Positions 45,002-52,465 of a stretch of 64,000 nt of DNA are shown here, one piece after another. The position numbers and the translations under genes were made by a program. The notes below the pieces were generated by a model that made no database searches, was not told the origin of the DNA, and worked only from the letters and a program-made list of their open reading frames with translations. Position 1 is the stretch's first letter. Every line of letters begins with the position of its first letter. Origin of the DNA: JAGWBF01 sp965116325 (lineage in GTDB: Bacteria; Chloroflexota; Dehalococcoidia; Lucifugimonadales; JAGWBF01); the NCBI GenBank assembly GCA_965116325.1, contig OZ220675.1, positions 1,116,001-1,180,000 of the forward strand. Direction: 5' to 3'.

Positions 45002-45877
45002 ATGTCCACCAACAACGGAAGCAACAAGGACACCGCCATAGCCACGGTCAACGGCAACGGGCACAAGCCCGACGCCGCCATCCCCGCCGAGCACGACCCC
45101 GCATCGAGCGCGGGGCAGACCCTCTACTGGGACGGGCTTTCGCCCGCCGTCACGCAGGCTCTCAGCAAGCCCCTCGACCCCGAGCTGGCCTCCCAGCGCA
45201 AGGGGCGCAGGGGACAGGTCTTCGACTACCTCGAAGGGCACGCCGTCATCGACCAGGCCAACCGCATCTTCGGTTATGGCGGATGGGGCTACGAGCTGGT
45301 AGGCGAGGTGACGCTGCGCCAGATCGAAACGGTCGATGGCGAGACCGGTGAGATCGGGACGGGCCGTGCCTACAGCGCCCCGGTGCGAGTTACCGTGGCG
45401 GGCGCGCTGCCCCGCACCGACATCGGTGTCCACCCGGTCGTCGAGGACAACCTGGACGGCCATGACACGGCCATCAAGGGCGCGGTGACGGACGGCATGA
45501 AGCGGGCGTTCCGCAGCTTCGGCGTGCAGTTCGGCAACGGCTTCTACGGCGACCAGTCTCCGGCGAACGGCTCGGCTCAGCCGCAGCGCGCCCCCTCCAG
45601 GGCCAACGGCAACTCCGGCAGGTCCCAGGCCAACCGCTCCACGCGGCAGGCCCAGTCCAACGGCCGCTCCAATTCCCAGGTCGAGAAGCTGCGCAAGCAG
45701 CTCTTCGAGATCGCCTCGGAGCAGGGCATCGGCGACGACAAGGTGCGGGAAGCCGTGAAGGAACGCACCGGCAAGAGCATCGACGACCTGACGGCCGCCG
45801 AGCTCAAGCCACTGGTGGAGGCCGCCTCCAACAGGCTCCAGCAGATGAAGGAGGCGCAGGCGCAACAGGCCGCCTAG
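45002..45877 (+). CDS. Rad52/22-type single-strand annealing protein
   Basis: 291 residues. The core LSKPLDPELASQRKGRRGQV and FDYLEGHAVIDQANRIFGYG then GWGYEL is the Rad52 fold seen in phage and element annealing proteins. VEDNLDGHDTAIKGAVTDGM and KRAFRSFG are the conserved closing motifs. The middle (about 185-225) is a Ser/Asn/Gln-rich linker. The C-terminal helices (VEKLRKQLFEIASEQGI to KPLVEAASNRLQQM) resemble an added DNA- or SSB-binding unit. It anneals complementary ssDNA during recombination. With the nuclease (46906) and SSB (48129), it forms a phage-like recombination set. Confidence 0.88.
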   Translation: MSTNNGSNKDTAIATVNGNGHKPDAAIPAEHDPASSAGQTLYWDGLSPAVTQALSKPLDPELASQRKGRRGQVFDYLEGHAVIDQANRIFGYGGWGYELVGEVTLRQIETVDGETGEIGTGRAYSAPVRVTVAGALPRTDIGVHPVVEDNLDGHDTAIKGAVTDGMKRAFRSFGVQFGNGFYGDQSPANGSAQPQRAPSRANGNSGRSQANRSTRQAQSNGRSNSQVEKLRKQLFEIASEQGIGDDKVREAVKERTGKSIDDLTAAELKPLVEAASNRLQQMKEAQAQQAA

Positions 45878-45900
45878 TAGGGCCGGACATGCGGCGCAAC

Positions 45901-45939
45901 GGAGCGGGGTTCGTCTCCTTCGAGGGGCGGCCCCGCTCC
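45901..45939 (+). other. Intergenic GC-rich hairpin 2
   Basis: GGAGCGGGG at 45901-45909 pairs exactly with CCCCGCTCC at 45931-45939, followed by TTCACTAC and the ribosome site of the next gene. Confidence 0.65.
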
Positions 45940-45968
45940 TTCACTACAGGAAAGAGAGGACAGGACCG

Positions 45969-46472
45969 ATGACGACCATGACCGCAACCTACACACCCTG
46001 GGGCTGGACGAGGGACGTCGTGGAGTTGGCCGAGGGCATCCAGAGAGTCACGACGCCCTCGCACGGCGGGCTGAAGCTCAGCCGGGAGCGGTGGGACGAG
46101 CTTCCCACCGCCGTCCGCGACACCATGCTCACCCCCACCTTCGCCGAGGAGGACTGCGAGGAGCCCATCGTCAGGCTCCTCCTGGGCGTCGGCGACGACC
46201 GGGACCGGGAGATGGCCCTCATCGTGGCGGACTACTTCGACCGCTACGCTCCCGCGCTCCCCTTCATCCGCCACTACCCGCCGGGCCTCCACTACCACGT
46301 CTTCTTCTACTGGGGAGGCTGCGGCTCGGACCCCTTCGAGCGGTTCGACACCCGCGTCGAAGCCGAGTCATTCGCCAACGACCCGGAAATGGTCAGGTGG
46401 TACGGGCGAATGGAACACATCGAGTGCAGCCGGACGCGTCCGCTCTGTCTGCCGGAAGGGCCAGGACGATGA
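45969..46472 (+). CDS. Hypothetical protein (DUF7007-like)
   Basis: 167 residues from ATG 45969. The segment TPWGWTRDVVELAEGIQRVT followed by TPSHGGLKLSRERWDELP matches what I recall of a family common on plasmids, phages and integrative elements and called DUF7007. The later part contains EEDCEEPIV, an aromatic cluster (HYPPGLHYHVFFYWGG) and DPEMVRWYGRM. No catalytic motif is clear. It overlaps the TSCPD gene by four bases (ATGA). The call of family is from memory; function is unknown. Confidence 0.6.
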   Translation: MTTMTATYTPWGWTRDVVELAEGIQRVTTPSHGGLKLSRERWDELPTAVRDTMLTPTFAEEDCEEPIVRLLLGVGDDRDREMALIVADYFDRYAPALPFIRHYPPGLHYHVFFYWGGCGSDPFERFDTRVEAESFANDPEMVRWYGRMEHIECSRTRPLCLPEGPGR

Positions 46473-46873
46473 GCGGCGCGACGCGGCCCAGGCCGCGCAG
46501 TCTTCCCAGCACGACGACGAAGCTGCAAACGGAGTTCGGCAACCTGTACGTCACCGTCTCGACGGACGAGGACGGACAGCCCTTCGAGGTCTTCGGCTGG
46601 CTCGGCAAGGGCGGCAGTTTCCAGCACGGCGTGACCGAGCTCGCTTGCCGTCTCGTCTCCCTGCACCTGCGCCGGGGGACTCCTCTCGAAGAGGTGATCG
46701 ACCAGATGCAGGGCATCCAGGAGATGCAGCCTTTCTGGAACAAGCTGGACGACGGCAGGAGCGTCGCCGTCCACGGCCTCGGCGACGGCATCGCCCACAT
46801 CCTCAAGGCCCACTTGAAGGCTGAGGAGGAGAGGCAGGCGAGGCAAGAAACGGACATCAAGGCTGCCGCATGA
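46469..46873 (+). CDS. TSCPD-domain protein
   Basis: 134 residues from ATG 46469, overlapping the previous stop. The body KLQTEFGNLYVTVSTDEDGQ followed by PFEVFGWLGKGGSFQHGVTE and ACRLVSLHLRRGTPLEEVID then QMQGIQ is a TSCPD domain, found at the C-terminus of class II ribonucleotide reductases and as stand-alone proteins on phages and mobile elements. The usual cysteine of the T-S-C-P-D motif is not obvious here. Its role alone is unknown; a ligand- or nucleotide-sensing role is possible. Its stop overlaps a possible ATG of the next gene. Confidence 0.72.
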   Translation: MSGATRPRPRSLPSTTTKLQTEFGNLYVTVSTDEDGQPFEVFGWLGKGGSFQHGVTELACRLVSLHLRRGTPLEEVIDQMQGIQEMQPFWNKLDDGRSVAVHGLGDGIAHILKAHLKAEEERQARQETDIKAAA

Positions 46874-46905
46874 CCACCCATCTACAGGACTCAGGAGGTG
46901 AAGAC

Positions 46906-48009
46906 ATGACGACAGAGACGATTGACAGGGCGGAGGTCTTCTCCCGCCCTGCGGCGCAGTTCGACGGCGACGGCAACATCGAGGTGCGGGCATCGGCGGC
47001 CCTGGGCTGCCGCCGCGCCCTCTGGTACGCCGCGACCGGATACGAGCCCACCAATCCCCCCAGCGACGGCTCGCTGACAGCGATGGAGGCGGGCAACGCC
47101 CTGGAGCCGGTGGTGGTAAGGGCGATGGAGCGGGCGGGCTGGAAGGTGGACGCCGCCGACCCCCTGAACCCGAAGCAGGTGGCGGTGAGGGTCGGCCCCA
47201 ACCTGCTGGTTACCGGCCACCCGGACGGGACGGTGCGGTTGCCCCTGACGGGAGACGAGGCGCCCCCGCAGATCTTCCTCTTCGAGGGGGAGCCGGAGAC
47301 CCCCGCCTACGGCGACCCGATGGTCGTCGAGATCAAGACGCGGGGGCCGGATGCCTTCAAGCGCTGGCAGACCCTGGGCGCAGAACGCAGCCATCCGGCG
47401 GCGGTGGCCCAGGCCGCTTTCTACACCCTCGGCGAGTTCGGGGAGATGCGGCCGGTGGTCATCGCAACGATGGACACGGGCGACCGGACCTGGGACTGGG
47501 AGCGCATCCCCGCCGACCGGCTGGAGCGGTCCTTGCAGGACGCCTGCGCCTGGCTCGGCGAGCTGGCGGCGCACCACGTCCAGAACGGGCCGGACCCCGA
47601 CGCCCTGCCGGAGCGTGACTTCACCGCCAACTCATGGCAGTGCCGCTCCTGCCCCTTCCTCGCGGTCTGCCTACCGGGTACGGCGGCAGAGGACGGGGCG
47701 GACGAGGCGACGGAGATCGAAGGAAAGGAGGTGACGGACGAAGAGGCGCGGGAGGCGGTGGCGACCTACGCCGAGGCCCAGGACTCCATCAGGGAGCCCG
47801 AGAAGGCCAAGCGCACGGCGCTGGACACGTTGAAGGCGTGGATGCGACGCCAGGGAGACACGAAGGCGACCGTCAACGGCAAGACGGTCAGCCTCGTGCA
47901 AACGACACGGTACTCGGTCAACCACCGGAGGCTCAACGAGGCGCTCGACCCTGAGACCAGGGCCGAGATCGTGACGGAGAGCGAGTCGGAGTACGTGCGG
48001 GTCAGCTAG
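46906..48009 (+). CDS. RecB/Cas4-like PD-(D/E)XK nuclease with Fe-S cluster cysteines
   Basis: 367 residues from ATG 46906, with AGGAGG at 46893-46898; an ATG at 46870 lacks a site. The nuclease motif is GHPDGTV (about residue 104) plus MVVEIKTRG (about 141-149), where D and E-x-K bind metal. Cysteines C35, C246, C249 and C255 (CRSCPFLAVC) match the one-plus-three pattern of the iron-sulfur clusters in AddB and Cas4. A helical tail follows (about 280-365). It probably makes ssDNA ends for the Rad52 protein. The gene sits two genes after Rad52 and immediately before SSB, as in phage recombination operons. Confidence 0.85.
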   Translation: MTTETIDRAEVFSRPAAQFDGDGNIEVRASAALGCRRALWYAATGYEPTNPPSDGSLTAMEAGNALEPVVVRAMERAGWKVDAADPLNPKQVAVRVGPNLLVTGHPDGTVRLPLTGDEAPPQIFLFEGEPETPAYGDPMVVEIKTRGPDAFKRWQTLGAERSHPAAVAQAAFYTLGEFGEMRPVVIATMDTGDRTWDWERIPADRLERSLQDACAWLGELAAHHVQNGPDPDALPERDFTANSWQCRSCPFLAVCLPGTAAEDGADEATEIEGKEVTDEEAREAVATYAEAQDSIREPEKAKRTALDTLKAWMRRQGDTKATVNGKTVSLVQTTRYSVNHRRLNEALDPETRAEIVTESESEYVRVS

Positions 48010-48034
48010 ACGCTCCTTCATTGGAGCGCCGGAC

Positions 48035-48066
48035 GGGCCGTCGTCCCATCTACGGGAGGGCGGCCC
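48035..48066 (+). other. Intergenic GC-rich hairpin 3
   Basis: GGGCCG at 48035-48040 pairs with CGGCCC at 48061-48066, followed by CGCTTTCGTTC; this is the third of the recurring intergenic stems. Confidence 0.5.
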
Positions 48067-48128
48067 CGCTTTCGTTCAAGACGGGCGCGGGGACTCCGCG
48101 CCACATCATCCACAAGGAGGACATCGAA

Positions 48129-48491
48129 ATGTCACGCACCATCAACAAGGTAACGCTACTGGGCAGAGTCGGGACGGACCCGGAGATGCAGTACACGCCG
48201 GGCGGCACCGCCATCACCAAGCTGCGGCTGGCGACCGACCGCTACCGCAGGGACGCCGAGCCGGAGACGGACTGGCACGACGTGACGTGCTGGGCCGGAC
48301 TCGCCGAGGCCGTCAACAACTACGTCGGCAAGGGCCAGCGCATCTACGTCGAGGGTCGCCTCGTCCAGAACACCTGGGACGGCGACGACGGCCAGCGCCG
48401 CCACCGCACCGAGGTCCACGCCTCCGAGGTCGTCTTCCTCGACGGCAACGGCAACGGCGCCGGGCAGGCGGAGGATGACTCTCTCTTCTAG
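48129..48491 (+). CDS. ssb: Single-stranded DNA-binding protein
   Basis: 120 residues from ATG 48129, with AAGGAGG upstream. The OB-fold motifs are standard: NKVTLLGRVGTDPEMQYTPG, ITKLRLATDR, WHDVTCWAGLAEAVNNYVGK, and GQRIYVEGRLVQNTW. A short linker rich in Gly and Asn ends in EDDSLF, equivalent to the acidic DDIPF tip that recruits partners. It coats ssDNA during transfer, replication and annealing. It is shorter than chromosomal SSB (about 150-180). The position after the nuclease supports a joint recombination role. Confidence 0.95.
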   Translation: MSRTINKVTLLGRVGTDPEMQYTPGGTAITKLRLATDRYRRDAEPETDWHDVTCWAGLAEAVNNYVGKGQRIYVEGRLVQNTWDGDDGQRRHRTEVHASEVVFLDGNGNGAGQAEDDSLF

Positions 48492-48540
48492 CCCGCCGAA
48501 CAACAACCGCACGGAGACGCCCGCACCGGACGGGCGCACA

Positions 48541-48574
48541 CGGGGCCGCTTCCAATCCACAGGGGGCGGCCCCG
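48541..48574 (+). other. Intergenic GC-rich hairpin 4
   Basis: CGGGGCCGC at 48541-48549 pairs exactly with GCGGCCCCG at 48566-48574 around a 16-base loop, followed by CTTCTGTTCT. It lies between ssb and radC. Confidence 0.7.
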
Positions 48575-48607
48575 CTTCTGTTCTAACCGGTATCCAAGGA
48601 GGCCGAA

Positions 48608-49114
48608 ATGACCACCATCACAGCACAACACACGGACACCCTGCTGGACGCCCTGCGGCGCAACCTCGATGTTCTCGGAGAGCTGGCGATACGCCACCAG
48701 GTGGAAGTTCTCCCGGAGCGTCCCGGCGACGTTCCCGCCGTTTCCTGCCCGGAGGACGTGCAGCGCCTGGTCGGGCGCGAGATGTCACAGCTTGCCCAGG
48801 AACAGGTGCGCGTCCTCCTGCTGGATCGGAAGAACAAGGTGGTCGGCCAGCGCGTCATCTACCAGGGGAACGCCTACTCCGCGATCGTGCGAGCTGCCGA
48901 GGTCTTCCGTCCCGCGGTCATCGAGGCCGTACCCCACGTCATAATCGTGCACAACCATCCCTCGGCGGACCCGTCTCCCAGCCCGGAGGACATCCGCGTC
49001 ACCGAGGACCTGGTGAGCGCCGCCAAGCTCCTCGGCATCGACATGCTCGACCACATCGTGATCGGCGGGGACAGGTTCGTCAGCCTCAAGGACCGGGGCC
49101 TGATACCCCTCTAG
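48608..49114 (+). CDS. radC: RadC-family JAMM/MPN protein
   Basis: 168 residues from ATG 48608 (AAGGAGG upstream). The MPN fold is clear: EQVRVLLLDRKNKVVGQRVI, the pocket-forming FRPAVIEAVPHVIIVHNHPS, and the metal motif H-N-H-P-x(n)-S-P-x-D (about 115-128). LGIDMLDHIVIGGDRFVSLK is the usual ending. RadC proteins are common on mobile elements and were named for repair, but their biochemical role is unclear. The protein lacks the N-terminal helix-hairpin-helix domain of chromosomal RadC (about 225 residues), as is normal for element-borne versions. It is distinct from the second JAMM protein at 56784. Confidence 0.92.
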   Translation: MTTITAQHTDTLLDALRRNLDVLGELAIRHQVEVLPERPGDVPAVSCPEDVQRLVGREMSQLAQEQVRVLLLDRKNKVVGQRVIYQGNAYSAIVRAAEVFRPAVIEAVPHVIIVHNHPSADPSPSPEDIRVTEDLVSAAKLLGIDMLDHIVIGGDRFVSLKDRGLIPL

Positions 49115-49159
49115 GAAATGCGTTACACGACCGGACCGCCCACGCCGTCCGGCCCCTCA

Positions 49160-49181
49160 CGCGGGGACAACTCTCCCCGCG
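49160..49181 (+). other. Intergenic GC-rich hairpin 5
   Basis: CGCGGGGA at 49160-49167 pairs exactly with TCCCCGCG at 49174-49181 around a 6-base loop. It lies between radC and the next gene. Confidence 0.65.
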
Positions 49182-49216
49182 CATCTCCTCAACACAGCAC
49201 GGCAAGGAGGTGCATC

Positions 49217-49861
49217 ATGCTCATAACACACACCATAGACCCCGAGGACCTGTTCACCATCTCGGCGGGCGGGTTCTCGGCCACCGCCGACGCCTTCGCC
49301 CGCGACGACAAGACCGACGGCCTCTGGTTCGTCTCGATGGTCGGCTCCCAGACGGCGCTAAAGGCGATCTGGGCCTCGCTCCTCAAGCAACCGCCGGACA
49401 CCGCCCAGATCATCAGGGGCGCGGACGGCATGGCGCTCACGGGAGGCTACCAGCGCTGCGTCATCCCCTACGAGACCGTCGGCACCTGGACGACCAAGAT
49501 CACCCGCCTGCCGGCGACCGGAGGGTGGCACGCCCTGGTCTACACCAAGACCGCCGAGTTCGGCCACGAGAAAGATAGCTTCCTCCTGCTGGCCCAATCG
49601 CAAGAGGAGGCCCCGGCGCTGCATCACCGCTTCCTCGACAAGCGCAGCCCGCTGCCTCTCCACGACTCCTGGGCCGACTGGCTCTGGGAGCGGGGCATCG
49701 CCGAGGGGGAGATAGTTCCCCTCCAGTCGGTGGGCGTTTTCGGCTACCGGTGCTCCCCCAAGGCCACGAAGCTCCGCGATGACCTGTCCCACGCCGTGGC
49801 GTCGGGCAGGCTGACCCTCCCCAGGGAGGAGATCGCGGCGGTGGCAGGGGCTACGCCATGA
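49217..49861 (+). CDS. Hypothetical protein
   Basis: 214 residues from ATG 49217, with AAGGAGGT at 49204-49211. It begins ITHTIDPEDLFTISAGGFSA and contains TKITRLPATGGWHALVYTKT and SFLLLAQSQEEAPALHHRFL. It has no signal peptide, membrane segment or recognisable catalytic motif. The mixed alpha/beta look and strong ribosome site mark it as real. Its stop overlaps the next gene's ATG (ATGA), so its product probably works with that cysteine-peptidase-like protein. Confidence 0.7.
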   Translation: MLITHTIDPEDLFTISAGGFSATADAFARDDKTDGLWFVSMVGSQTALKAIWASLLKQPPDTAQIIRGADGMALTGGYQRCVIPYETVGTWTTKITRLPATGGWHALVYTKTAEFGHEKDSFLLLAQSQEEAPALHHRFLDKRSPLPLHDSWADWLWERGIAEGEIVPLQSVGVFGYRCSPKATKLRDDLSHAVASGRLTLPREEIAAVAGATP

Positions 49862-50343
49862 TCGGCTACCGCTACGACGACGGCGGCCGGGCGGCGGCGG
49901 GTTACCGGGGCAAGACCGGCGACTGCGTCGTCCGCGCCATCGCCATCTGCGCCGATGAGGACTACCGCTCGGTCTACCTGACGATGGCCGAGCACATGAA
50001 GCGCAACGGCTACGCCGCCAGCGGCAACGCCTACGCCACACGGGAGCGCAACCGCAATGCGCCCCGCCGAAGGGGTCAGCTGACCGCCCGGCGCATCCAG
50101 GACCGCGTCCTCGAAGTCTACGGCTTCCGGAAGGTCCGCCTGCCGAGGGGAGAGCGGCCCACGTTCACGGAGGCGCACCACCGGTACGGCGACTGCATCG
50201 TCGGCACCACCAAGCACATGGCTGCCCTCGTGGACGGCGCCCTCCGGGACGCCTTCGATGGCCGCACCTACGAGTGGGACTTCGAGACGCGCGAGCGCAA
50301 GGCCCAGTCCGTCTGGGTGCGGCCCCAAGCGACGAACGAGTAA
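49858..50343 (+). CDS. Papain-like cysteine-peptidase-fold protein (putative)
   Basis: 161 residues from ATG 49858, coupled to the previous gene. YRGKTGDCVVRAIAICADED followed by YRSVYLTMAEHMKRNG places C23 at the start of a helix. Later, DCIVGTTKHMAALVDGALRD then AFDG supplies a His and Asp. This C...H...D order is that of small papain-like peptidases found on phages and mobile elements. Substrate is unknown. Its presence in an operon that also encodes a Ub-like system is worth noting, but nothing in the sequence links them. Confidence 0.6.
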   Translation: MIGYRYDDGGRAAAGYRGKTGDCVVRAIAICADEDYRSVYLTMAEHMKRNGYAASGNAYATRERNRNAPRRRGQLTARRIQDRVLEVYGFRKVRLPRGERPTFTEAHHRYGDCIVGTTKHMAALVDGALRDAFDGRTYEWDFETRERKAQSVWVRPQATNE

Positions 50344-50362
50344 GCAGGAAAGGAGAGACGAC

Positions 50363-51412
50363 ATGAGACTCGCTGCACAGGCGAAGGGCGGCTACTACCC
50401 GACTCCCGAGCGGGTGGTCGACCTGATCGCCGAGCTGATACACACCCCCTCCGGCTACTACCACCGGGCGCGGGAGACCATCCGCATCCTCGACCCCTGC
50501 TGCGGGGCCGGGGACGCGCTCCAGAGGCTGGCCGAGAACCTCGACCGGCCCAACTCGATGTCCATCGAGACCTACGGCGTCGAGCTGCACAAGGACCGGG
50601 CGGAGGAGGCCGAGAACCGGCTCCATCGCACCCTGGCCTCGGACCTGTTCGCCACGTCGATAGCGAACGGGGCCTTCGGCCTGCTGCTCCTGAACCCACC
50701 CTACGACTACGATTCGGAGGACAAGAGGACGGAGCACGCCTTCCTGACCCACACCACGCGATACCTCGCCGAGAGCGGCCTGCTGGTCTTCATCGTCCCC
50801 AGGCAGCGCCTGGCAGTCTCGGCCCGCTACCTGTCCACCCACTACGGGCGGTTACAGTGCTGGGCCTTCCCCAGCCCCGAACGCGAGGTCTTCGACCAGG
50901 TGGTGCTCATGGGCTACCGGAAGGAAGACCCCGTTCCCGACGCGGCCGCCGAGAGCATGGTGATCGAGTGGTCGATAGGGGAGCCGGAGCCGCTGCGCTC
51001 CCGTCACGACCGCTACTCCTACGGGGAGTACACCCCCGCCACGTTGCCCAGCGGCGACGTGCTGTTCACCACCCGCACCGTCGATCCCATCGCCGCGGCG
51101 ACCGAGGCAAGGCGGTCGGGGCTGTGGACGAACACGGACATCACCGACACCCTCTGGCCCGCCAGTGACGCCCGCACCCGCCCGCTGATGCCCCTTCGCA
51201 AGGGCCACATAGCCATGCTGGTGGCGGCGGGGTTCCTCAACAACCTCGTCCTCGAAGGCGACGGCAGACGCATCCTCGTCAAGGGGCGCACCAGCAAGGA
51301 GATGGAGCTGGTGGAGGACTCGCCCGAGAAGGAAGTCCACCGCGAGAAGCTCAGGACCACGGTGGTCGCCCTCGATCTGGATGACGGGGTAATCGAGGAC
51401 ATCGCTGCCTAG
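50363..51412 (+). CDS. SAM-dependent methyltransferase-fold protein (DUF6094-like)
   Basis: 349 residues from ATG 50363 (AAAGGAGA upstream). Motif I is IRILDPCCGAGDALQRLAEN, followed by YGVELHKDRAEEAENRL. Motif IV is LLLNPPYDYD, an N-P-P-Y catalytic site of amino-group (N6-adenine or glutamine) methyltransferases. The N-terminal GGYYPTPERVVDLIAELI is typical of element-borne enzymes I recall as DUF6094. The C-terminal third (from about 235) is unfamiliar. It may methylate element or host DNA or a protein. No restriction partner is adjacent. Confidence 0.8.
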   Translation: MRLAAQAKGGYYPTPERVVDLIAELIHTPSGYYHRARETIRILDPCCGAGDALQRLAENLDRPNSMSIETYGVELHKDRAEEAENRLHRTLASDLFATSIANGAFGLLLLNPPYDYDSEDKRTEHAFLTHTTRYLAESGLLVFIVPRQRLAVSARYLSTHYGRLQCWAFPSPEREVFDQVVLMGYRKEDPVPDAAAESMVIEWSIGEPEPLRSRHDRYSYGEYTPATLPSGDVLFTTRTVDPIAAATEARRSGLWTNTDITDTLWPASDARTRPLMPLRKGHIAMLVAAGFLNNLVLEGDGRRILVKGRTSKEMELVEDSPEKEVHREKLRTTVVALDLDDGVIEDIAA

Positions 51413-51458
51413 CTCGGACGCCACTCAACACACCCTCTATAGGGAAAGGAGAAGCAAG

Positions 51459-51674
51459 ATGCAGACGCAGACCATCATGGTCATGGAACCCTGCTCGCGG
51501 TGCGGGCAGCCCATCGCCCCTGGCGAACCGGCGATGCAGACCGCCTCGGTGGACCTGGACGAGTACGGCAGGGCAGTGTCCTCGCCGGTGAAGGCGTACC
51601 ACCTCAGCGGGCGCTGCTACGAGGACCACAGGGCCGCCGAGAAGGCCCGCAGGGAGTCCCCGAAAGCCGCATAG
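51459..51674 (+). CDS. Small zinc-ribbon protein
   Basis: 71 residues from ATG 51459, with AAGGAGAAG upstream. C12-x2-C15 (EPCSRCGQPI) and a later H-x3-C (YHLSGRCYEDH) probably bind one zinc. It is small and polar, with no other domain. Such proteins occur often in element operons as adaptors. Function is unknown. Confidence 0.7.
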   Translation: MQTQTIMVMEPCSRCGQPIAPGEPAMQTASVDLDEYGRAVSSPVKAYHLSGRCYEDHRAAEKARRESPKAA

Positions 51675-51752
51675 ACCCGCTTCGGGGCCCGCCTCCTGCG
51701 CCGCCGCCGTACTCGCCGAATCACCAACCGCATCAACGGAAGGAGTTGAACC

Positions 51753-52043
51753 ATGCCACGACCAACGAAGTGGGACCGTGAGGTAGCCGACGCCGTGTGG
51801 GCCAAGCTCCAGGAGCTGGCCGACGCCAACGGCCAGACATCGCCACGTGCATTCGTGGCAGCCGTCCGGAAGGACGCCACCGCCCTCGTTGAGGCACTCA
51901 TCGAGGACGCCATCAAGCACCACGAAGCGAGCGACGACGACGAACCCTGGGACGACGACGCCGTGCTGCCGCCGGAAGTCGAGCGGCAGATCGCCGAAGC
52001 CCACCGGAACGACGACCTGGCGCTCCGCGACAGCGGGTACTAG
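51753..52043 (+). CDS. Small acidic helical protein, unknown
   Basis: 96 residues from ATG 51753 (AAGGAG upstream). PRPTKWDREVADAVWAKLQE then LADANGQTSPRAFVAAVRKD is helical. The C-terminal half is very acidic (EASDDDEPWDDDAVL). It has no known domain. It lies 2 bp before the next small gene, so the two are coupled. The acidic region could mimic DNA, as in anti-restriction proteins; this is a guess. Confidence 0.6.
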   Translation: MPRPTKWDREVADAVWAKLQELADANGQTSPRAFVAAVRKDATALVEALIEDAIKHHEASDDDEPWDDDAVLPPEVERQIAEAHRNDDLALRDSGY

Positions 52044-52045
52044 CC

Positions 52046-52225
52046 ATGCTCATCAAGCGATGGCTCCTGTCCGCGCACGCCGACCACGAGGACGGCGATA
52101 CCACGGAAGGCATCGACGACCTCGCATCGCAGCTAGAGGAGCTCTGCTCCCACTACGCAGCTGAGTACGGCCTGCGCATCTACTACGAGGACCTCGGCGA
52201 GACGCCGGACGAAGGAAAGAGTTGA
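52046..52225 (+). CDS. 59-residue hypothetical protein
   Basis: An open frame from ATG 52046 to TGA 52225: MLIKRWLLSAHADHEDGDTT followed by EGIDDLASQLEELCSHYAAE then YGLRIYYEDLGETPDEGKS. It starts 2 bp after the previous stop and is acidic. It resembles no family I know. Codon use matches neighbours, so it is probably real. The 240-bp gap after it contains a GC-rich stem near 52345-52383 and no gene. Confidence 0.5.
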   Translation: MLIKRWLLSAHADHEDGDTTEGIDDLASQLEELCSHYAAEYGLRIYYEDLGETPDEGKS

Positions 52226-52465
52226 ACCATGGCATAGACGGCTCAGACGGAGCCGCACCAAGAGGTCCGCCGGTGGGCCTCGCACAAGCGAATGAGGCAG
52301 TGCAACGCTGCCGGAAGACCTCACACAGGACAAGAGAGGGCGCCTCACGGCGCACCTGGTTCGCCGCAGGCGCTCCTCTCGTCACTCCCTCCAGGGGGTG
52401 GCGAAGTGCGCCCTCCGCTAGGCGCTCCCAGGGGCTCCGAGGTTCCCTCCCGAAAGGAGACTGGA

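Noticed and set aside
46870..46905. ATG 46870 as start of the Fe-S nuclease
   Set aside because: ATG 46906 has AGGAGG at ideal spacing; the earlier codon only overlaps the previous stop.
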